From assembly GCF_000269985.1 (NCBI RefSeq), contig NC_016109.1, positions 1 to 64,000 of the forward strand: a DNA stretch of 64,000 nucleotides, written 5' to 3'. Below are positions 41,755 to 51,093 of this stretch, one piece after another. Numbering within the stretch: position 1 is the first letter of the stretch; the number at the start of each line of letters is the position of its first letter. The notes under the pieces were generated by a model that saw only the letters and a list, made by a program, of their open reading frames with translations, made no database searches and was not told the DNA's origin. The stretch comes from Kitasatospora setae KM-6054 (GTDB lineage Bacteria; Actinomycetota; Actinomycetes; Streptomycetales; Streptomycetaceae). The position numbers and the translations under genes were made by a program.

Positions 41755-42156
41755 ATGGAGCTGATCAGCGGCGCCGGCCTGCACTCCAGGCCCTGGCCGG
41801 AGCTGATGCCCGACGGGCGCCCGGCGCTGATCCTCCCCGCCGCCCCCGACCGCCCGGTGATCGCCCAGGACGGCTGGGCCGACCGCACCACCGCCTTCGA
41901 CCCGGCCGCCGGGCCACAACCGGGCTGGTCAGCGGTCCTGGACGACTACCGGCTGACCCTCCACCGCCCCGGCGGGACGGCCTGGTTCGACGGCGAGATC
42001 GGCGCGGACCGGCACTGGCGCCGCCGCCTGCGTGACCACCGCACCCTGCTGCTGATCACCGGCCCGTTCACCGGCGTCTTCGACTTCCGGCCCGCGGCCG
42101 AGGCCGGACGGCTGTCCCTCCTCACCACCCCGGCCCGGCTCGCCAGCGACCTCTGA
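41755..42156 (+). CDS. Hypothetical protein
   Basis: A 133-aa protein I do not recognise. It has the composition of a folded alpha/beta protein (LTLHRPGGTAWFDGEIGADR, RTLLLITGPFTGVFDFRPAA) and no membrane segment. ATG 41,755 has GGGAGAAG about 9 bases upstream; a second ATG at 41,698 is possible. It is flanked by the IS5-type gene and a small membrane protein. Confidence 0.5.
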   Translation: MELISGAGLHSRPWPELMPDGRPALILPAAPDRPVIAQDGWADRTTAFDPAAGPQPGWSAVLDDYRLTLHRPGGTAWFDGEIGADRHWRRRLRDHRTLLLITGPFTGVFDFRPAAEAGRLSLLTTPARLASDL

Positions 42157-42281
42157 ACCGAGCACGTCGAGGGGGCCGCCGACGGCCCCAACTGAGGTCC
42201 GGGCCTGGGAAGATGCCGGCAGGAACCTCCCGAACAGGTACCAGGAACTTTGCTATGAAATGAAACGGAGAGCGGCAAATC

Positions 42282-42695
42282 ATGCATCTCGTCTACCTGG
42301 TTACCCCTGTTGGCGGTTCAGGCTGGCGCACATACGGCACGCGCCCCGGCTACTACGGCTCGGCAGCCGAGCTGGCTGTCCAGGTCGCAGATATCGCCCG
42401 TGCCGAGCACTTGGAATCGGGGCCGATAACCGTGCATGTGTGGATACATCGGGGAAGGGAAGAGCGCGACCAAGCCCCGGTTCCGGACAGTGCCACGGTG
42501 CACAGGTGTGCAGCGCCCGACCTTGCGCCCCCGGAGCCCCAGATCAGGACGAAGGTGACCTTTACAACCGTAGTCGTGTTTCTGTTGACCGCCTGGCTGA
42601 TCATTCAGGTAGTGGCGCCGTGGCTGATCGCCATCTACGGGATGCTCTTCACTCCCCGCTTGCCCATCCAACCTGTGCCGCCGACCGCTCCCTGA
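42282..42695 (+). CDS. Small C-terminally anchored membrane protein
   Basis: 137 aa. The N-terminal 85 residues look cytoplasmic (MHLVYLVTPVGGSGWRTYGT; AELAVQVADIARAEHLESGP). A single membrane helix, FTTVVVFLLTAWLIIQVVAP and onward, lies at about 94-122, followed by a short Pro-rich tail. ATG 42,282 has GGAGAG about 10 bases upstream. Its GC content is visibly lower than that of its neighbours, which suggests recent acquisition. Confidence 0.55.
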   Translation: MHLVYLVTPVGGSGWRTYGTRPGYYGSAAELAVQVADIARAEHLESGPITVHVWIHRGREERDQAPVPDSATVHRCAAPDLAPPEPQIRTKVTFTTVVVFLLTAWLIIQVVAPWLIAIYGMLFTPRLPIQPVPPTAP

Positions 42696-42802
42696 GCCCT
42701 GGTCGAAGAGCCAACCGCAGGTCATGCAGAACGCCCCTGTTCCACCCTGTTCGATTTCCGACCAGGGCAGATCCTGTCAGGAACTTCGAAAACAGGTACT
42801 GA

Positions 42803-43902
42803 CTGGGCGTTTCACCCGTAGTTGGGATGGTTGGTCTCGTTTTCCGGGGAGCTCGGGCTGCCGGCGTTCGGTGACGCTTGGGGTCCTGGTGGCAGGAGTG
42901 CCACTGTTACCCCTATGTCCGCCGGAACTGCGCGGTTCCTCCTGTCTCGTCCCAAGAAGTCGAGCCCACCGGCTTTTGTCTCTCGGGTGCCGCGAGCCCT
43001 GGGCAACGCGGCAATCCCGCAGTATGCCGTTGTCATGACGGATCGTCGACGGTATCCGAGCGACCTGTCCGACGCCCGCTGGGCCCTGGTCGAACCCACC
43101 CTCACCGCCTGGCGTCGGGCCCGCACCGAGCGGGCCCTCGCGTTCGGCCGCCCTCCCGAACACGAACTGCGCGACCTCCTGGACGCGATCCTCTACGTGG
43201 ATCGCACCGGCATCCCCTGGCGCTACCTCCCGCACGACTACCCGCCGTGGGAGACCGTCTACGCCTACTTCGCCCGATGGCAGAAGGAAGGCGTGTTCGA
43301 GCAGCTCAACGGACTGCTGAGGCGTCTGGTCCGCACGGCTGAGGGCCGCGGTCCGGAGCCGACGGCGTGCATCGTCGACTCGCAGAGCGTGAAGACCTCC
43401 ACGAACGTCCCCACCTCCTCGCAGGGCGTCGACGTCGGCAAGAAGATCGTGGGCAGGAAGCGCAGCATCGTCACCGACACGATCGGCCTGCTGCTGATGA
43501 TCCTGGTCACCGCCGCGAGTGTGCAGGACGGCGCCGCCGGCAAGCAGTTGCTGACCGCGGTCGCCACCGAGCACCCCGCCATCCGCAAGGCCTGGACCGA
43601 CATGGGCTACAAGAACGCCGTCGTCGAACACGGCGCCACCTTGGGCATCGACGTCGAGATCGTCCGCCGCGACCCTGCGACCAGAGGATTCGTCGTCCAG
43701 CCCCGCCGCTGGGTCGTCGAACGGACCTTCGGCTGGCTCATGAACCACCGCCGTCTCGCCCGCGACTACGAAGCCCTCCCGGCCCGTTCCGAAGCCATGG
43801 TCCACGTCGCGATGATCAGCCTCATGACCCGCCGTCTCACCGGCGAATCCACCCCCACCTGGCGCGGAACATGAACTCTGAACGCAGGGATGAAACGCCC
43901 AG
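42803..43902 (+). mobile_element. IS5-family insertion sequence, tandem copy 1 (1,100 bp)
   Basis: Bounded by inverted repeats CTGGGCGTTTCA (left) and TGAAACGCCCAG (right). TGA flanks the element at 42,800-42,802 and 43,903-43,905, consistent with a TNA target duplication as in the IS1031-type branch of IS5. Confidence 0.9.
43035..43874 (+). CDS. IS5-family transposase (tandem copy 1)
   Basis: A 279-aa DDE transposase beginning MTDRRRYPSDLSDARWALVE. The catalytic regions are ACIVDSQSVKTSTNVPTSS, an acidic residue in AWTDMGYKNAVVEHGA, and RRWVVERTFGWLMNHRR. An in-frame upstream extension to a TTG at 42,822 exists, but the ATG at 43,035 starts at the conserved family N-terminus. The protein is identical to the second copy 1,103 bp downstream and appears intact. 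Confidence 0.9.
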   Translation: MTDRRRYPSDLSDARWALVEPTLTAWRRARTERALAFGRPPEHELRDLLDAILYVDRTGIPWRYLPHDYPPWETVYAYFARWQKEGVFEQLNGLLRRLVRTAEGRGPEPTACIVDSQSVKTSTNVPTSSQGVDVGKKIVGRKRSIVTDTIGLLLMILVTAASVQDGAAGKQLLTAVATEHPAIRKAWTDMGYKNAVVEHGATLGIDVEIVRRDPATRGFVVQPRRWVVERTFGWLMNHRRLARDYEALPARSEAMVHVAMISLMTRRLTGESTPTWRGT

Positions 43903-43905
43903 TGA

Positions 43906-45005
43906 CTGGGCGTTTCACCCGTAGTTGGGATGGTTGGTCTCGTTTTCCGGGGAGCTCGGGCTGCCGGCGTTCGGTGACGCTTGGGGTCCTGGTGGCAGGA
44001 GTGCCACTGTTACCCCTATGTCCGCCGGAACTGCGCGGTTCCTCCTGTCTCGTCCCAAGAAGTCGAGCCCACCGGCTTTTGTCTCTCGGGTGCCGCGAGC
44101 CCTGGGCAACGCGGCAATCCCGCAGTATGCCGTTGTCATGACGGATCGTCGACGGTATCCGAGCGACCTGTCCGACGCCCGCTGGGCCCTGGTCGAACCC
44201 ACCCTCACCGCCTGGCGTCGGGCCCGCACCGAGCGGGCCCTCGCGTTCGGCCGCCCTCCCGAACACGAACTGCGCGACCTCCTGGACGCGATCCTCTACG
44301 TGGATCGCACCGGCATCCCCTGGCGCTACCTCCCGCACGACTACCCGCCGTGGGAGACCGTCTACGCCTACTTCGCCCGATGGCAGAAGGAAGGCGTGTT
44401 CGAGCAGCTCAACGGACTGCTGAGGCGTCTGGTCCGCACGGCTGAGGGCCGCGGTCCGGAGCCGACGGCGTGCATCGTCGACTCGCAGAGCGTGAAGACC
44501 TCCACGAACGTCCCCACCTCCTCGCAGGGCGTCGACGTCGGCAAGAAGATCGTGGGCAGGAAGCGCAGCATCGTCACCGACACGATCGGCCTGCTGCTGA
44601 TGATCCTGGTCACCGCCGCGAGTGTGCAGGACGGCGCCGCCGGCAAGCAGTTGCTGACCGCGGTCGCCACCGAGCACCCCGCCATCCGCAAGGCCTGGAC
44701 CGACATGGGCTACAAGAACGCCGTCGTCGAACACGGCGCCACCTTGGGCATCGACGTCGAGATCGTCCGCCGCGACCCTGCGACCAGAGGATTCGTCGTC
44801 CAGCCCCGCCGCTGGGTCGTCGAACGGACCTTCGGCTGGCTCATGAACCACCGCCGTCTCGCCCGCGACTACGAAGCCCTCCCGGCCCGTTCCGAAGCCA
44901 TGGTCCACGTCGCGATGATCAGCCTCATGACCCGCCGTCTCACCGGCGAATCCACCCCCACCTGGCGCGGAACATGAACTCTGAACGCAGGGATGAAACG
45001 CCCAG
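43906..45005 (+). mobile_element. IS5-family insertion sequence, tandem copy 2 (1,100 bp)
   Basis: Same length, ends and sequence as copy 1 as far as I can read. TGA at 43,903-43,905 is shared with copy 1, and another TGA follows at 45,006-45,008. Confidence 0.9.
44138..44977 (+). CDS. IS5-family transposase (tandem copy 2)
   Basis: Identical in sequence to the 279-aa transposase at 43,035-43,874, offset by exactly 1,103 bp (1,100-bp element plus the 3-bp TGA). It appears intact, so the tandem pair could mobilise itself. Confidence 0.9.
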   Translation: MTDRRRYPSDLSDARWALVEPTLTAWRRARTERALAFGRPPEHELRDLLDAILYVDRTGIPWRYLPHDYPPWETVYAYFARWQKEGVFEQLNGLLRRLVRTAEGRGPEPTACIVDSQSVKTSTNVPTSSQGVDVGKKIVGRKRSIVTDTIGLLLMILVTAASVQDGAAGKQLLTAVATEHPAIRKAWTDMGYKNAVVEHGATLGIDVEIVRRDPATRGFVVQPRRWVVERTFGWLMNHRRLARDYEALPARSEAMVHVAMISLMTRRLTGESTPTWRGT

Positions 45006-45295
45006 TGAGCATCTGTCAGCATGGCGGGGACGGCCGCGAACCCTGCCGCAGGTCTCACCGGCGCCTCGGGGCCGCAACCTCGTCTTGGGGCGGCCTGTGG
45101 GCGCCGCGCGGTGAAGACCCGTGCCGAGGTCGGTGTTCCCGCCCTGGCCCGAGCGGCCAGCGGTGGAGCGTTCGCCGTGCCGGCTGGAACGCGGATCGGG
45201 AATCGGAGCGGTGCGCACCGCGGCGCGGACACCACCGCCTCTTCCGACAGCGCCTCGAAGCACCGGACCCAGGCCGGGCCGGGGTCCGGGTGGTT

Positions 45296-46460
45296 TCAGG
45301 GGGTGTACTGGAGGGTGGTGATGCCGTAGAGGTCGCCGCGCCGGCCGCCCGCGTAGACGAGGTGGGTCTGGGGGTCGAAGTCCAGTCCGAGGCCGTGCTG
45401 TTCGATCGGGGTGTCGGCGAGGACCGCGCGGGTGGCGAGGTCGACGACGGCCACCCGGTTGCGCAGGCTCGGTGACGGGTCGCCGGGCGGGCTGGTGGTC
45501 TCGGTGGTGAGGACGTAGGCGAGGCGGGCCTGGTCGTCGATGACGACGTCGTTGGGATGACCGGTCAGGCCGGTGACCGCGCGGACGGTGCCGTCGGCGG
45601 CGCTGCGGGTCAGGAGCCGGCCCGTACCGTCCTTGGCGCCGTAGAAGTACAGGTCGCCGGTGCCGGGGTCGGTCACGAAGGAGCCGGCGTCGGTGACGCC
45701 GGGCAGCCGGAGGTCCTCGTGCCGGGTGCCGTCGGTGCCGTAGGCGTGCAGGAGGGTGTCGGGGCCGGCGGGGGCGGTGACGTAGATCCGGTCGGTGCCG
45801 GGGACGACGGCGATCTCGCCGGTGCTGTCGGCGGGGAGCGTCACGACGGCGCGCTGCTTGCCGTCGGTGGTGCCGTAGACCATCAGGACGGCGTCGTGGC
45901 CGCGGCCGTCGCCGTCCTCGTCGTAGTAGGCGGCGACCAGGCCGCGGGTGCGGTCCAGGTCGAGGTCGGTGGTCATCGGCCCGGTGGGGCCGTTGGGCTC
46001 GGCGGCCTCGAAGAGGTAGTCGCTGTGGGGCCGCTGGCTCTTGCCGACGTACTGGCGGGAGAGCCGGGCATCGATCAGGTCCCAGGAGAACAGGTAGCCG
46101 GTGGTGTTGTCGATCGCGACGCGGGTGACCCGGTCGGTCTGGTCGGGTGCGATGAACAGGCCGGCGGAGTCGTTCTGCACGGGGATCCGGAGCCGTCCGC
46201 CCTGGAGCAGGTCGAAGAGGATCATCTCCTTGCGGGCCGAGTTGTAGAGCGCGTACGTGACCGAGGACATGTAGCGCTGGTCGCCTTCGGGCTTCCCGGT
46301 GTTCCCGTGGAAGCCCGGCTCCACCTCCGCGATCGAGGGCTTCGTGGCGCGCGGCGCGTGCGCTCCGGCGGGGGATCCGCTCGCGGAGGCGGGGCAGGCG
46401 ACGCAGGCTGCGGTGCGCGGCGATCGCCGCGCACCGCAGCCGGCCGACTCGGAGGGACAT
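45296..46460 (-). CDS. Secreted beta-propeller-like protein, frame break in the signal peptide
   Basis: From residue GFHGNTGKPEGD onward (GTG 46,324) the protein has repeated YVNTN/NHL-like blades: NTTGYLFSWDLID, GTDRIYVTAPAGP, GTGDLYFYGAKDGT, DQARLAYVLTTETT and QTHLVYAGGRRGD. These suggest a six- or seven-bladed propeller of unknown ligand. A ribosome binding site (GGAG) and ATG at 46,460 begin MSLRVGRLRCAAIAA. Continuing in the next frame gives AACVACPASASGSPAGAHA, a proper signal-peptide end. The two parts differ by one frame near 46,410, so the gene is either broken there or the sequence has an indel. Confidence 0.6.
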
Positions 46461-46906
46461 GCGTTCGACTCCAGGAGGTGGCAGGGGATTCCGGGACCGC
46501 CGGGAGGACCTCACCGGCGGGGACGGTGCACAGCATCACCGGCGGGAAGGCCCGACCGCACCCGACGGCCGTCCCTCGCGCCGGATTGCACCCGGACGGC
46601 CGCGCTCGCCCGCGTTCCGTCATCTGTCCGGAGTGACGCAACCGGGACGATCCCGTATCGTGCGCTCCGCCCCCGGGACAGGTGGTCGCGGTCGGCACCC
46701 CGTTCACGGCTTTCGCGGACCGGGACACGAACGGCGAATGCGGGCCGCCGCCGGTGCCGGATGGTGCCATGGGGATCCACCAGGCGCTCGCGCGCCCCGA
46801 CGCTCCGGACGCCCGAAGGGGCGGCAGGGCATCTGCGGCGGCTCCCGCGAGCGAGCCCTTCCCCCTCCCCGGCCCTCGTGCGCCGCCGAACACCCATGGA
46901 GTCCCG
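46461..46906. other. Divergent intergenic region
   Basis: 446 bases between the propeller gene and the first small secreted-protein gene. No gene is convincing; upstream in-frame extension of the secreted-protein gene to 46,682 lacks a signal-like start. Promoters of both genes are expected here. Confidence 0.4.
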
Positions 46907-47464
46907 ATGCGTACCCGTCCCCTCTCGCTGGCCCTGCCCCTGCTGCTCGGCGCCTCGCTCCTCCTCCCGGCCGCGTCTCCCGCCGCGGCCGGCGACGACG
47001 ACGGCGCGAGCTGCCACGGCGCCTCCGGACACCAGACCTACGACCCCCCGCTGAGCGCGGAGCCGAAGACCACGACCGTGACCACCACCGTCCTGTACGA
47101 GATGTGCGAGCACTTCCCCGCCGAGACCGCGAAGAGCGTCACCACCCGCACCGTGCGGGCCAGTTGCGAAGAGCCCGACGACCTGGACGCGCTCACCGAG
47201 GTCACCGTCGTCTTCGACAGCACCCCCGCCACCTCCACCACCCTGAAGGGCACTCCCGAACGCCGCTCCCAGGACACCGCCGTCCTGAAGGGCACCGTGA
47301 CCGCCGGCGAACACCAGGGCTGGCGCGGCGAGTACACCTTCACCCTCCCCAGGATCAGGACCGAGGAGTGCGAACGCGACACCCTCGCCCGCGCCGAACT
47401 GGGCTGGCTCGACGCGTTCATCGGCCTCTTCCCCGACCGCCGCACGACCGACCGCCAGAGCTGA
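46907..47464 (+). CDS. Small secreted beta-rich protein, paralogue 1
   Basis: A 185-aa exported protein: MRTRPLSLALPLLLGASLLL then PAASPAAAG is a signal peptide. The mature part has SCHGASGHQTYDPPLSAEPK, TTVTTTVLYEMCEHF, VRASCEE and a late cysteine (EECERDTL). The same plan (early Cys, Y-x-P-x-L, T-V-T-x-T, Cys, central Cys, GTVT...G, late Cys) is found in the genes at 49,097 and 54,634. It is probably an immunoglobulin-like beta sandwich. Its function is unknown. Confidence 0.7.
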   Translation: MRTRPLSLALPLLLGASLLLPAASPAAAGDDDGASCHGASGHQTYDPPLSAEPKTTTVTTTVLYEMCEHFPAETAKSVTTRTVRASCEEPDDLDALTEVTVVFDSTPATSTTLKGTPERRSQDTAVLKGTVTAGEHQGWRGEYTFTLPRIRTEECERDTLARAELGWLDAFIGLFPDRRTTDRQS

Positions 47465-47499
47465 GCCCACCGCGGACCCCGCTGCGACCCGCCGCCGGA

Positions 47500-49014
47500 T
47501 CAATCGCCGGAGGCGCCCAGGCGGGGCCGGCTGGCGGTGTAGTAGGCGTCGAGCATGTCGGCGAGCTCGGGGAAGGCGGGGATGTAGGCGAGGACTTCCG
47601 GCGGCGGGGTGATGGTGTCGTGGGTCCGCTCGGCGACGGCCCGGTACTTGGCCTCGTACATCTCTTCGAGGTGGACGGGCCATTCGACGGGCAGCGACCA
47701 GTTCCACTCGTGGCCGACGGCCAGGCGGTGCACGGTGGCGTGGCGGACGGTGTCCCGGCGGTCCATGGTCTGGATCGGTGGCCGGGTCGGCCGGAAGAGG
47801 TCCATCTCCGGTGTGGGCGGCGTTCCGTCGAGGATCCGGTCGGCCAGCCGGGAGGCCAGGAGCGGGGAGGTGTGCAGGCCGTCGCGAAAGGTGCCGGTCA
47901 TCAGCCACAGCCCCGGCAGGAGGGTCTCTCCGAGGAGGGGGTGGCCGTCCAGGGTCATCGGCCGGTTCCCGACCCTGGTGGCGGTGATGTCGCTGAACCA
48001 CAGGTCCCTGCGCAGTTGCCGGGCGGCGCAGTCCAGCAGGAACGCCAGGTCGCGGACGCTGGGGTCGCTGCCCGGGCGGGGCCGGGTGGTGTTGGTGGCG
48101 CCCACGTAGACCCGGTCGGGACCGCGCGGCACGGTGTGCAGCCCGCAGCCGAAGGAGCGGTTGGGGGTGCGCACGACGCAGTCCGGCGGGGCGGCGGCCG
48201 GGCCGTTCGACAGGACCACCGACACGCCGAACCCGCTGATCAGCCGGGGTACGGGGGCGCTGACCTCGGGGGGCAGCGAGTCCATCAGCGCCTGGGTGCC
48301 GACGCCGGCGGCCAGCACCACCCGGTCACCGGCCAGCACCGTCCCGTCGGCCAGGGCGATCCCGCCGGCCCGGCCCGCGCCGTGGACGACGCGGACGGCG
48401 TGCTCGGGGACCAGGACGCCTCCCAGCCGGACGACGGCGCGGTGCAGGACCTTGAGCAGCGCGCCGGAGTCGACTCCGTGCTCGCGGGGGAGGAAGAGGC
48501 CGGCCAGCGGCCGGGCGGTCGGCTGCGGATCGAGCCAGGGGACGGCCTCGGTGGGATCGACGCTCTCGAAGGGCTCCCCGTGGAGCTCCAGCGCGGCGCG
48601 GATCGCCGTCATCGCGGTGTCGTCGATCTCCGCCATGCCGATCGTGTTGTGGATGACGAGCGTTCCCCGCGCGCACCGGACCGTTGCGCCGCCGTCCTCC
48701 TCCAGTCCGGCGAGCCAGTCGTCCCACAGGCGGGCCGCGAGCACGTCCATCTCCAGCCGGGCCCGCCCGTGCGCGGTGGCCGTCGTGGTCGCGGTCACCT
48801 CGCCGAAGCACCCGTTCATCGCCCCGGACGCCGTCGACGCGGCCAGCGGCCGGTTCCCGTCGCCGACCACCGCCACCCGCGCGCCCCGCCGCAGCAGCAC
48901 CACCGCCAGGGACATCCCCAGCACCCCGTTGCCGACCACCACCACGTCGAACGCCTGCCCGCCCCGGCCGCCCGCCCCGGGGGTCTCCGTCGTGTCCGGT
49001 TCCCGACTTCCCAC
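47500..49014 (-). CDS. FAD-dependent oxidoreductase (DAO family)
   Basis: A 504-aa flavoprotein. The N-terminal dinucleotide fold reads FDVVVVGNGVLGMSLAVVLL (GxGxxG with one substitution), the second FAD element LADGTVLAGDRVVLAAGVGT, and the C-terminal part WLMTGTFRDGLHTSPLLAS closes the FAD site, as in D-amino acid/glycine oxidase family members. The substrate is probably an amine, unknown. The 120-residue tail after LFRPTRPP is extra compared with short DAO proteins. GTG 49,014 is preceded by GGAGGAAAGGAC. It lies between two of the three paralogous secreted-protein genes. Confidence 0.8.
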   Translation of the reverse strand: MGSREPDTTETPGAGGRGGQAFDVVVVGNGVLGMSLAVVLLRRGARVAVVGDGNRPLAASTASGAMNGCFGEVTATTTATAHGRARLEMDVLAARLWDDWLAGLEEDGGATVRCARGTLVIHNTIGMAEIDDTAMTAIRAALELHGEPFESVDPTEAVPWLDPQPTARPLAGLFLPREHGVDSGALLKVLHRAVVRLGGVLVPEHAVRVVHGAGRAGGIALADGTVLAGDRVVLAAGVGTQALMDSLPPEVSAPVPRLISGFGVSVVLSNGPAAAPPDCVVRTPNRSFGCGLHTVPRGPDRVYVGATNTTRPRPGSDPSVRDLAFLLDCAARQLRRDLWFSDITATRVGNRPMTLDGHPLLGETLLPGLWLMTGTFRDGLHTSPLLASRLADRILDGTPPTPEMDLFRPTRPPIQTMDRRDTVRHATVHRLAVGHEWNWSLPVEWPVHLEEMYEAKYRAVAERTHDTITPPPEVLAYIPAFPELADMLDAYYTASRPRLGASGD

Positions 49015-49096
49015 AGCAAGTCCTTTCCTCCCCGGGCGGATCCGGGGGTCGTCCTCGACTCCGGCGGCGCGTCTCGGCGTGCTGTCGGTGCCGGGT

Positions 49097-49678
49097 TCAG
49101 CCGATCAGGAGGTCGGTCACGGCGACGGTGCCGGAGACCGTGGCGAGTGCGGCCTCGCAGCGCAGGACCTGTTCGGACGGGGTGACGCGTACGTCGGTGA
49201 AGGGCTGTCCGGCGAACAGGCCCGAGACGACGGTCCCGCTGCCGTTGCCCACGATGGTGGCGCCGACGAAGGTGGCCGTGTACGTGCCGGTCAGGGTGGA
49301 GGTCTGGCCGGTGTTCCAGGTGATGGTCCGGGTGAGCGTGCCGCTGCCCGCCAGCTGGCCGCAGGGGTAGGGCGTCGGCACCGGCACCACGAGGGACGCC
49401 GTCCCGGAGGTGACGGCGGTGCCGGGCGCCGCGCAGGGCGTCAGCACCTCGGAGAGCGTGATCGTGGTCGGGGCGCCCGCCGCGGTGAGCGGCGGGGCGT
49501 AGGTGCTCGTCGCGGTGCCCGGGCAGTCGAGCAGGGACCCGGCGGCGCGGGCCGGCGGGGCGGGCAGGACCAGCGCCGCCGCCGCGAGCAGCAGGGCGAG
49601 CAGCAGCGGGAGCGCGTTCGGCGGGCGGCGGGGCCGTCGGCCCCGGAGCCTCGGCGGTACGGGCGAGCGGGGATCCAC
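49097..49678 (-). CDS. Small secreted beta-rich protein, paralogue 2
   Basis: A 193-aa exported protein from the GTG at 49,678 (GAAGGA 5 bases upstream). The signal peptide has RRPRRPPNALPLLLALLLAA and a PARAAG end. The mature region reads LLDCPGTATSTYAPPLTAAG, TTITLSEVLTPC, TPYPCGQLAGSGTLTRTITW, then GSGTVVSGLFAGQP, and a final cysteine (VLRCEAALATVSG). It shares its layout with the genes at 46,907 and 54,634. Its nearest match in layout is 54,634 (GTVTSGLFTGDTV). A perfect inverted repeat lies 76 bases upstream. Confidence 0.7.
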   Translation of the reverse strand: MDPRSPVPPRLRGRRPRRPPNALPLLLALLLAAAALVLPAPPARAAGSLLDCPGTATSTYAPPLTAAGAPTTITLSEVLTPCAAPGTAVTSGTASLVVPVPTPYPCGQLAGSGTLTRTITWNTGQTSTLTGTYTATFVGATIVGNGSGTVVSGLFAGQPFTDVRVTPSEQVLRCEAALATVSGTVAVTDLLIG

Positions 49679-49753
49679 GTGTCCTTCTCTCCTGGCGACG
49701 ACCGTCGTGGGGGGGCGTGGCGAGAAAGTACTGCTCGACACGCCCCGCGTCAC

Positions 49754-49785
49754 CACTTTCCGCGTTTCATCGATCGCGGAAAGTG
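49754..49785. promoter_or_regulatory. Perfect 11-bp inverted repeat upstream of secreted paralogue 2
   Basis: CACTTTCCGCG and CGCGGAAAGTG, spacer TTTCATCGAT, in the 399-base gap 49,679-50,077, which otherwise holds no gene I can support. It may be an operator for the minus-strand gene. Confidence 0.5.
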
Positions 49786-50077
49786 ACGAAAGGAGTGCGG
49801 GTGGATCGGCGGCGGCGCCCTCCCCGTCGCCGGGGCGGGGCGGGGTGGATCAGCCGGCGGATCAGCCGGCGGGCGGAGCGGACGGGCCGCCCGGGTCCCG
49901 GCGCGCGTACGAGGCGGTGAGGCGCGCCACGCCGTCGGCGGCCCACCGGGGTCCCGTCGGAGCCGCGACGCGCGGGCCCGGCCGCGGGCCGTCTTGGCGG
50001 TCGGCCCGAACGGGTAGACCCCCGGGGCGGGAACCGTGCCCGGACCCGCCGTCCGCACCGAGGAACACGAGGCTCCC

Positions 50078-50167
50078 ATGGGCGTCAGGACAATCGTCGG
50101 CCTGATCGTGGCCGTCCTGCTGGTCGTCTACCTCATCCTGTCCATCAAGTACCCGGACCGCTTCTGA
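50078..50167 (+). CDS. Orphan KdpF-like small membrane peptide
   Basis: A 29-aa peptide, MGVRTIVGLIVAVLLVVYLI followed by LSIKYPDRF. One membrane helix with a short tail ending in a P-(E/D)-(R/K)-F motif is the form of KdpF, the stabilising subunit of the Kdp potassium ATPase. GAGG lies about 6 bases upstream of the ATG. No kdpA, kdpB or kdpC follows; the next genes are a DUF4239-like protein and an APC permease. It may be a stand-alone homologue or the remnant of a kdp locus. Confidence 0.65.
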   Translation: MGVRTIVGLIVAVLLVVYLILSIKYPDRF

Positions 50168-50379
50168 CCCGGCGCGGCCGGCCGCACGGGTCGTTGCGTG
50201 ACGCGCATTCGCTGACGAAACGTCCGGTGCGCGAGGCCCCCCGGTGGCGGGGTGGGACGGCTCCGGGCCGGTTCCCGGCGGGGCCGGGGGCTGGGCCGTC
50301 CAGGGGAAGGGGGTGAAAGCCCTCATGGGCGCGGGAAGGGATGCGCTCGTCCGTCCGTCGCCCCTCCTCCTGGAGTGCC

Positions 50380-51093
50380 ATGGACATCCGGCTGCTCAAC
50401 ACCTTCGACACCCCCACGCTGGCCGTCCTCGTGGTCGGGGTCATCGTGGCCCTCTCCGTTCTCGCCGTCCTGCTGGTCCGACGCCGCTACCCGGGGCTGG
50501 CCGAGGGCGAGCACAACGACATGATCGGCACCGTCCTGGGCATGTTCGGCGCGATCTACGGGATCATCCTGGCCTTCGTGATCGTGACGCTCTGGACCCA
50601 ACTCGACACCACCAACACCATCGTGGCCTCGGAGTCCACCGCGGCCGCCACCCTGGTCCGCGACGCGGGGGCCTTCCCGCCCGCCGAGCGGGACCGGATC
50701 CGAGAGGCCACCGGCGCCAACCTGCAGGCCCTGTACGACGCCCTCCAGTCGTATGAGCCCGGCACCGAGACCGAGAAGGCGTACTACGGCCAGGCGACCG
50801 GCCAGCTGGACGAGATGGTCCTCCAGAGGCGAGCCCGGATCGCCATGGCCACCAAGGAACTCCCGCTCCTCCTCCAGGTGCTGGTGTACGGAGGGGCCCT
50901 CGTGATCATCCCTCTCACCTTCCTGTGCGGCGTCCGCAGCCGACGGATGCAGGTGCTGTTCGTCGGCACGGTCGCCATGCTGATCGGCTTCAGCCCGCTG
51001 CTCACCCTCGTCCTCGACCGCCCCTTCTCCGGAGACCTGAGCGCCTCCTCCGGCCCCTTCAAGGAAGGCGCGCTCACCCAGTTCTGGAAGTGA
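50380..51093 (+). CDS. DUF4239-like (bestrophin-like) membrane protein
   Basis: A 237-aa protein with two N-terminal membrane helices (TLAVLVVGVIVALSVLAVLL and GTVLGMFGAIYGIILAFVIV), a soluble helical middle (VASESTAAATLVRDAGAFPP...LQALYDALQSYEPG) and two C-terminal helices. This is the layout of DUF4239 proteins, whose role is unknown (possible ion channel). ATG 50,380 has TGGAG 4 bases upstream. The stop TGA at 51,091-51,093 overlaps the GTG start of the APC permease gene at 51,090, so the two are coupled. Confidence 0.75.
   Translation: MDIRLLNTFDTPTLAVLVVGVIVALSVLAVLLVRRRYPGLAEGEHNDMIGTVLGMFGAIYGIILAFVIVTLWTQLDTTNTIVASESTAAATLVRDAGAFPPAERDRIREATGANLQALYDALQSYEPGTETEKAYYGQATGQLDEMVLQRRARIAMATKELPLLLQVLVYGGALVIIPLTFLCGVRSRRMQVLFVGTVAMLIGFSPLLTLVLDRPFSGDLSASSGPFKEGALTQFWK

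Noticed and set aside
45009..45295. Open frame at 45,021-45,329 right of the tandem IS copies
   Set aside because: No ribosome binding site or family motif, and it overlaps the end of the propeller gene on the other strand.
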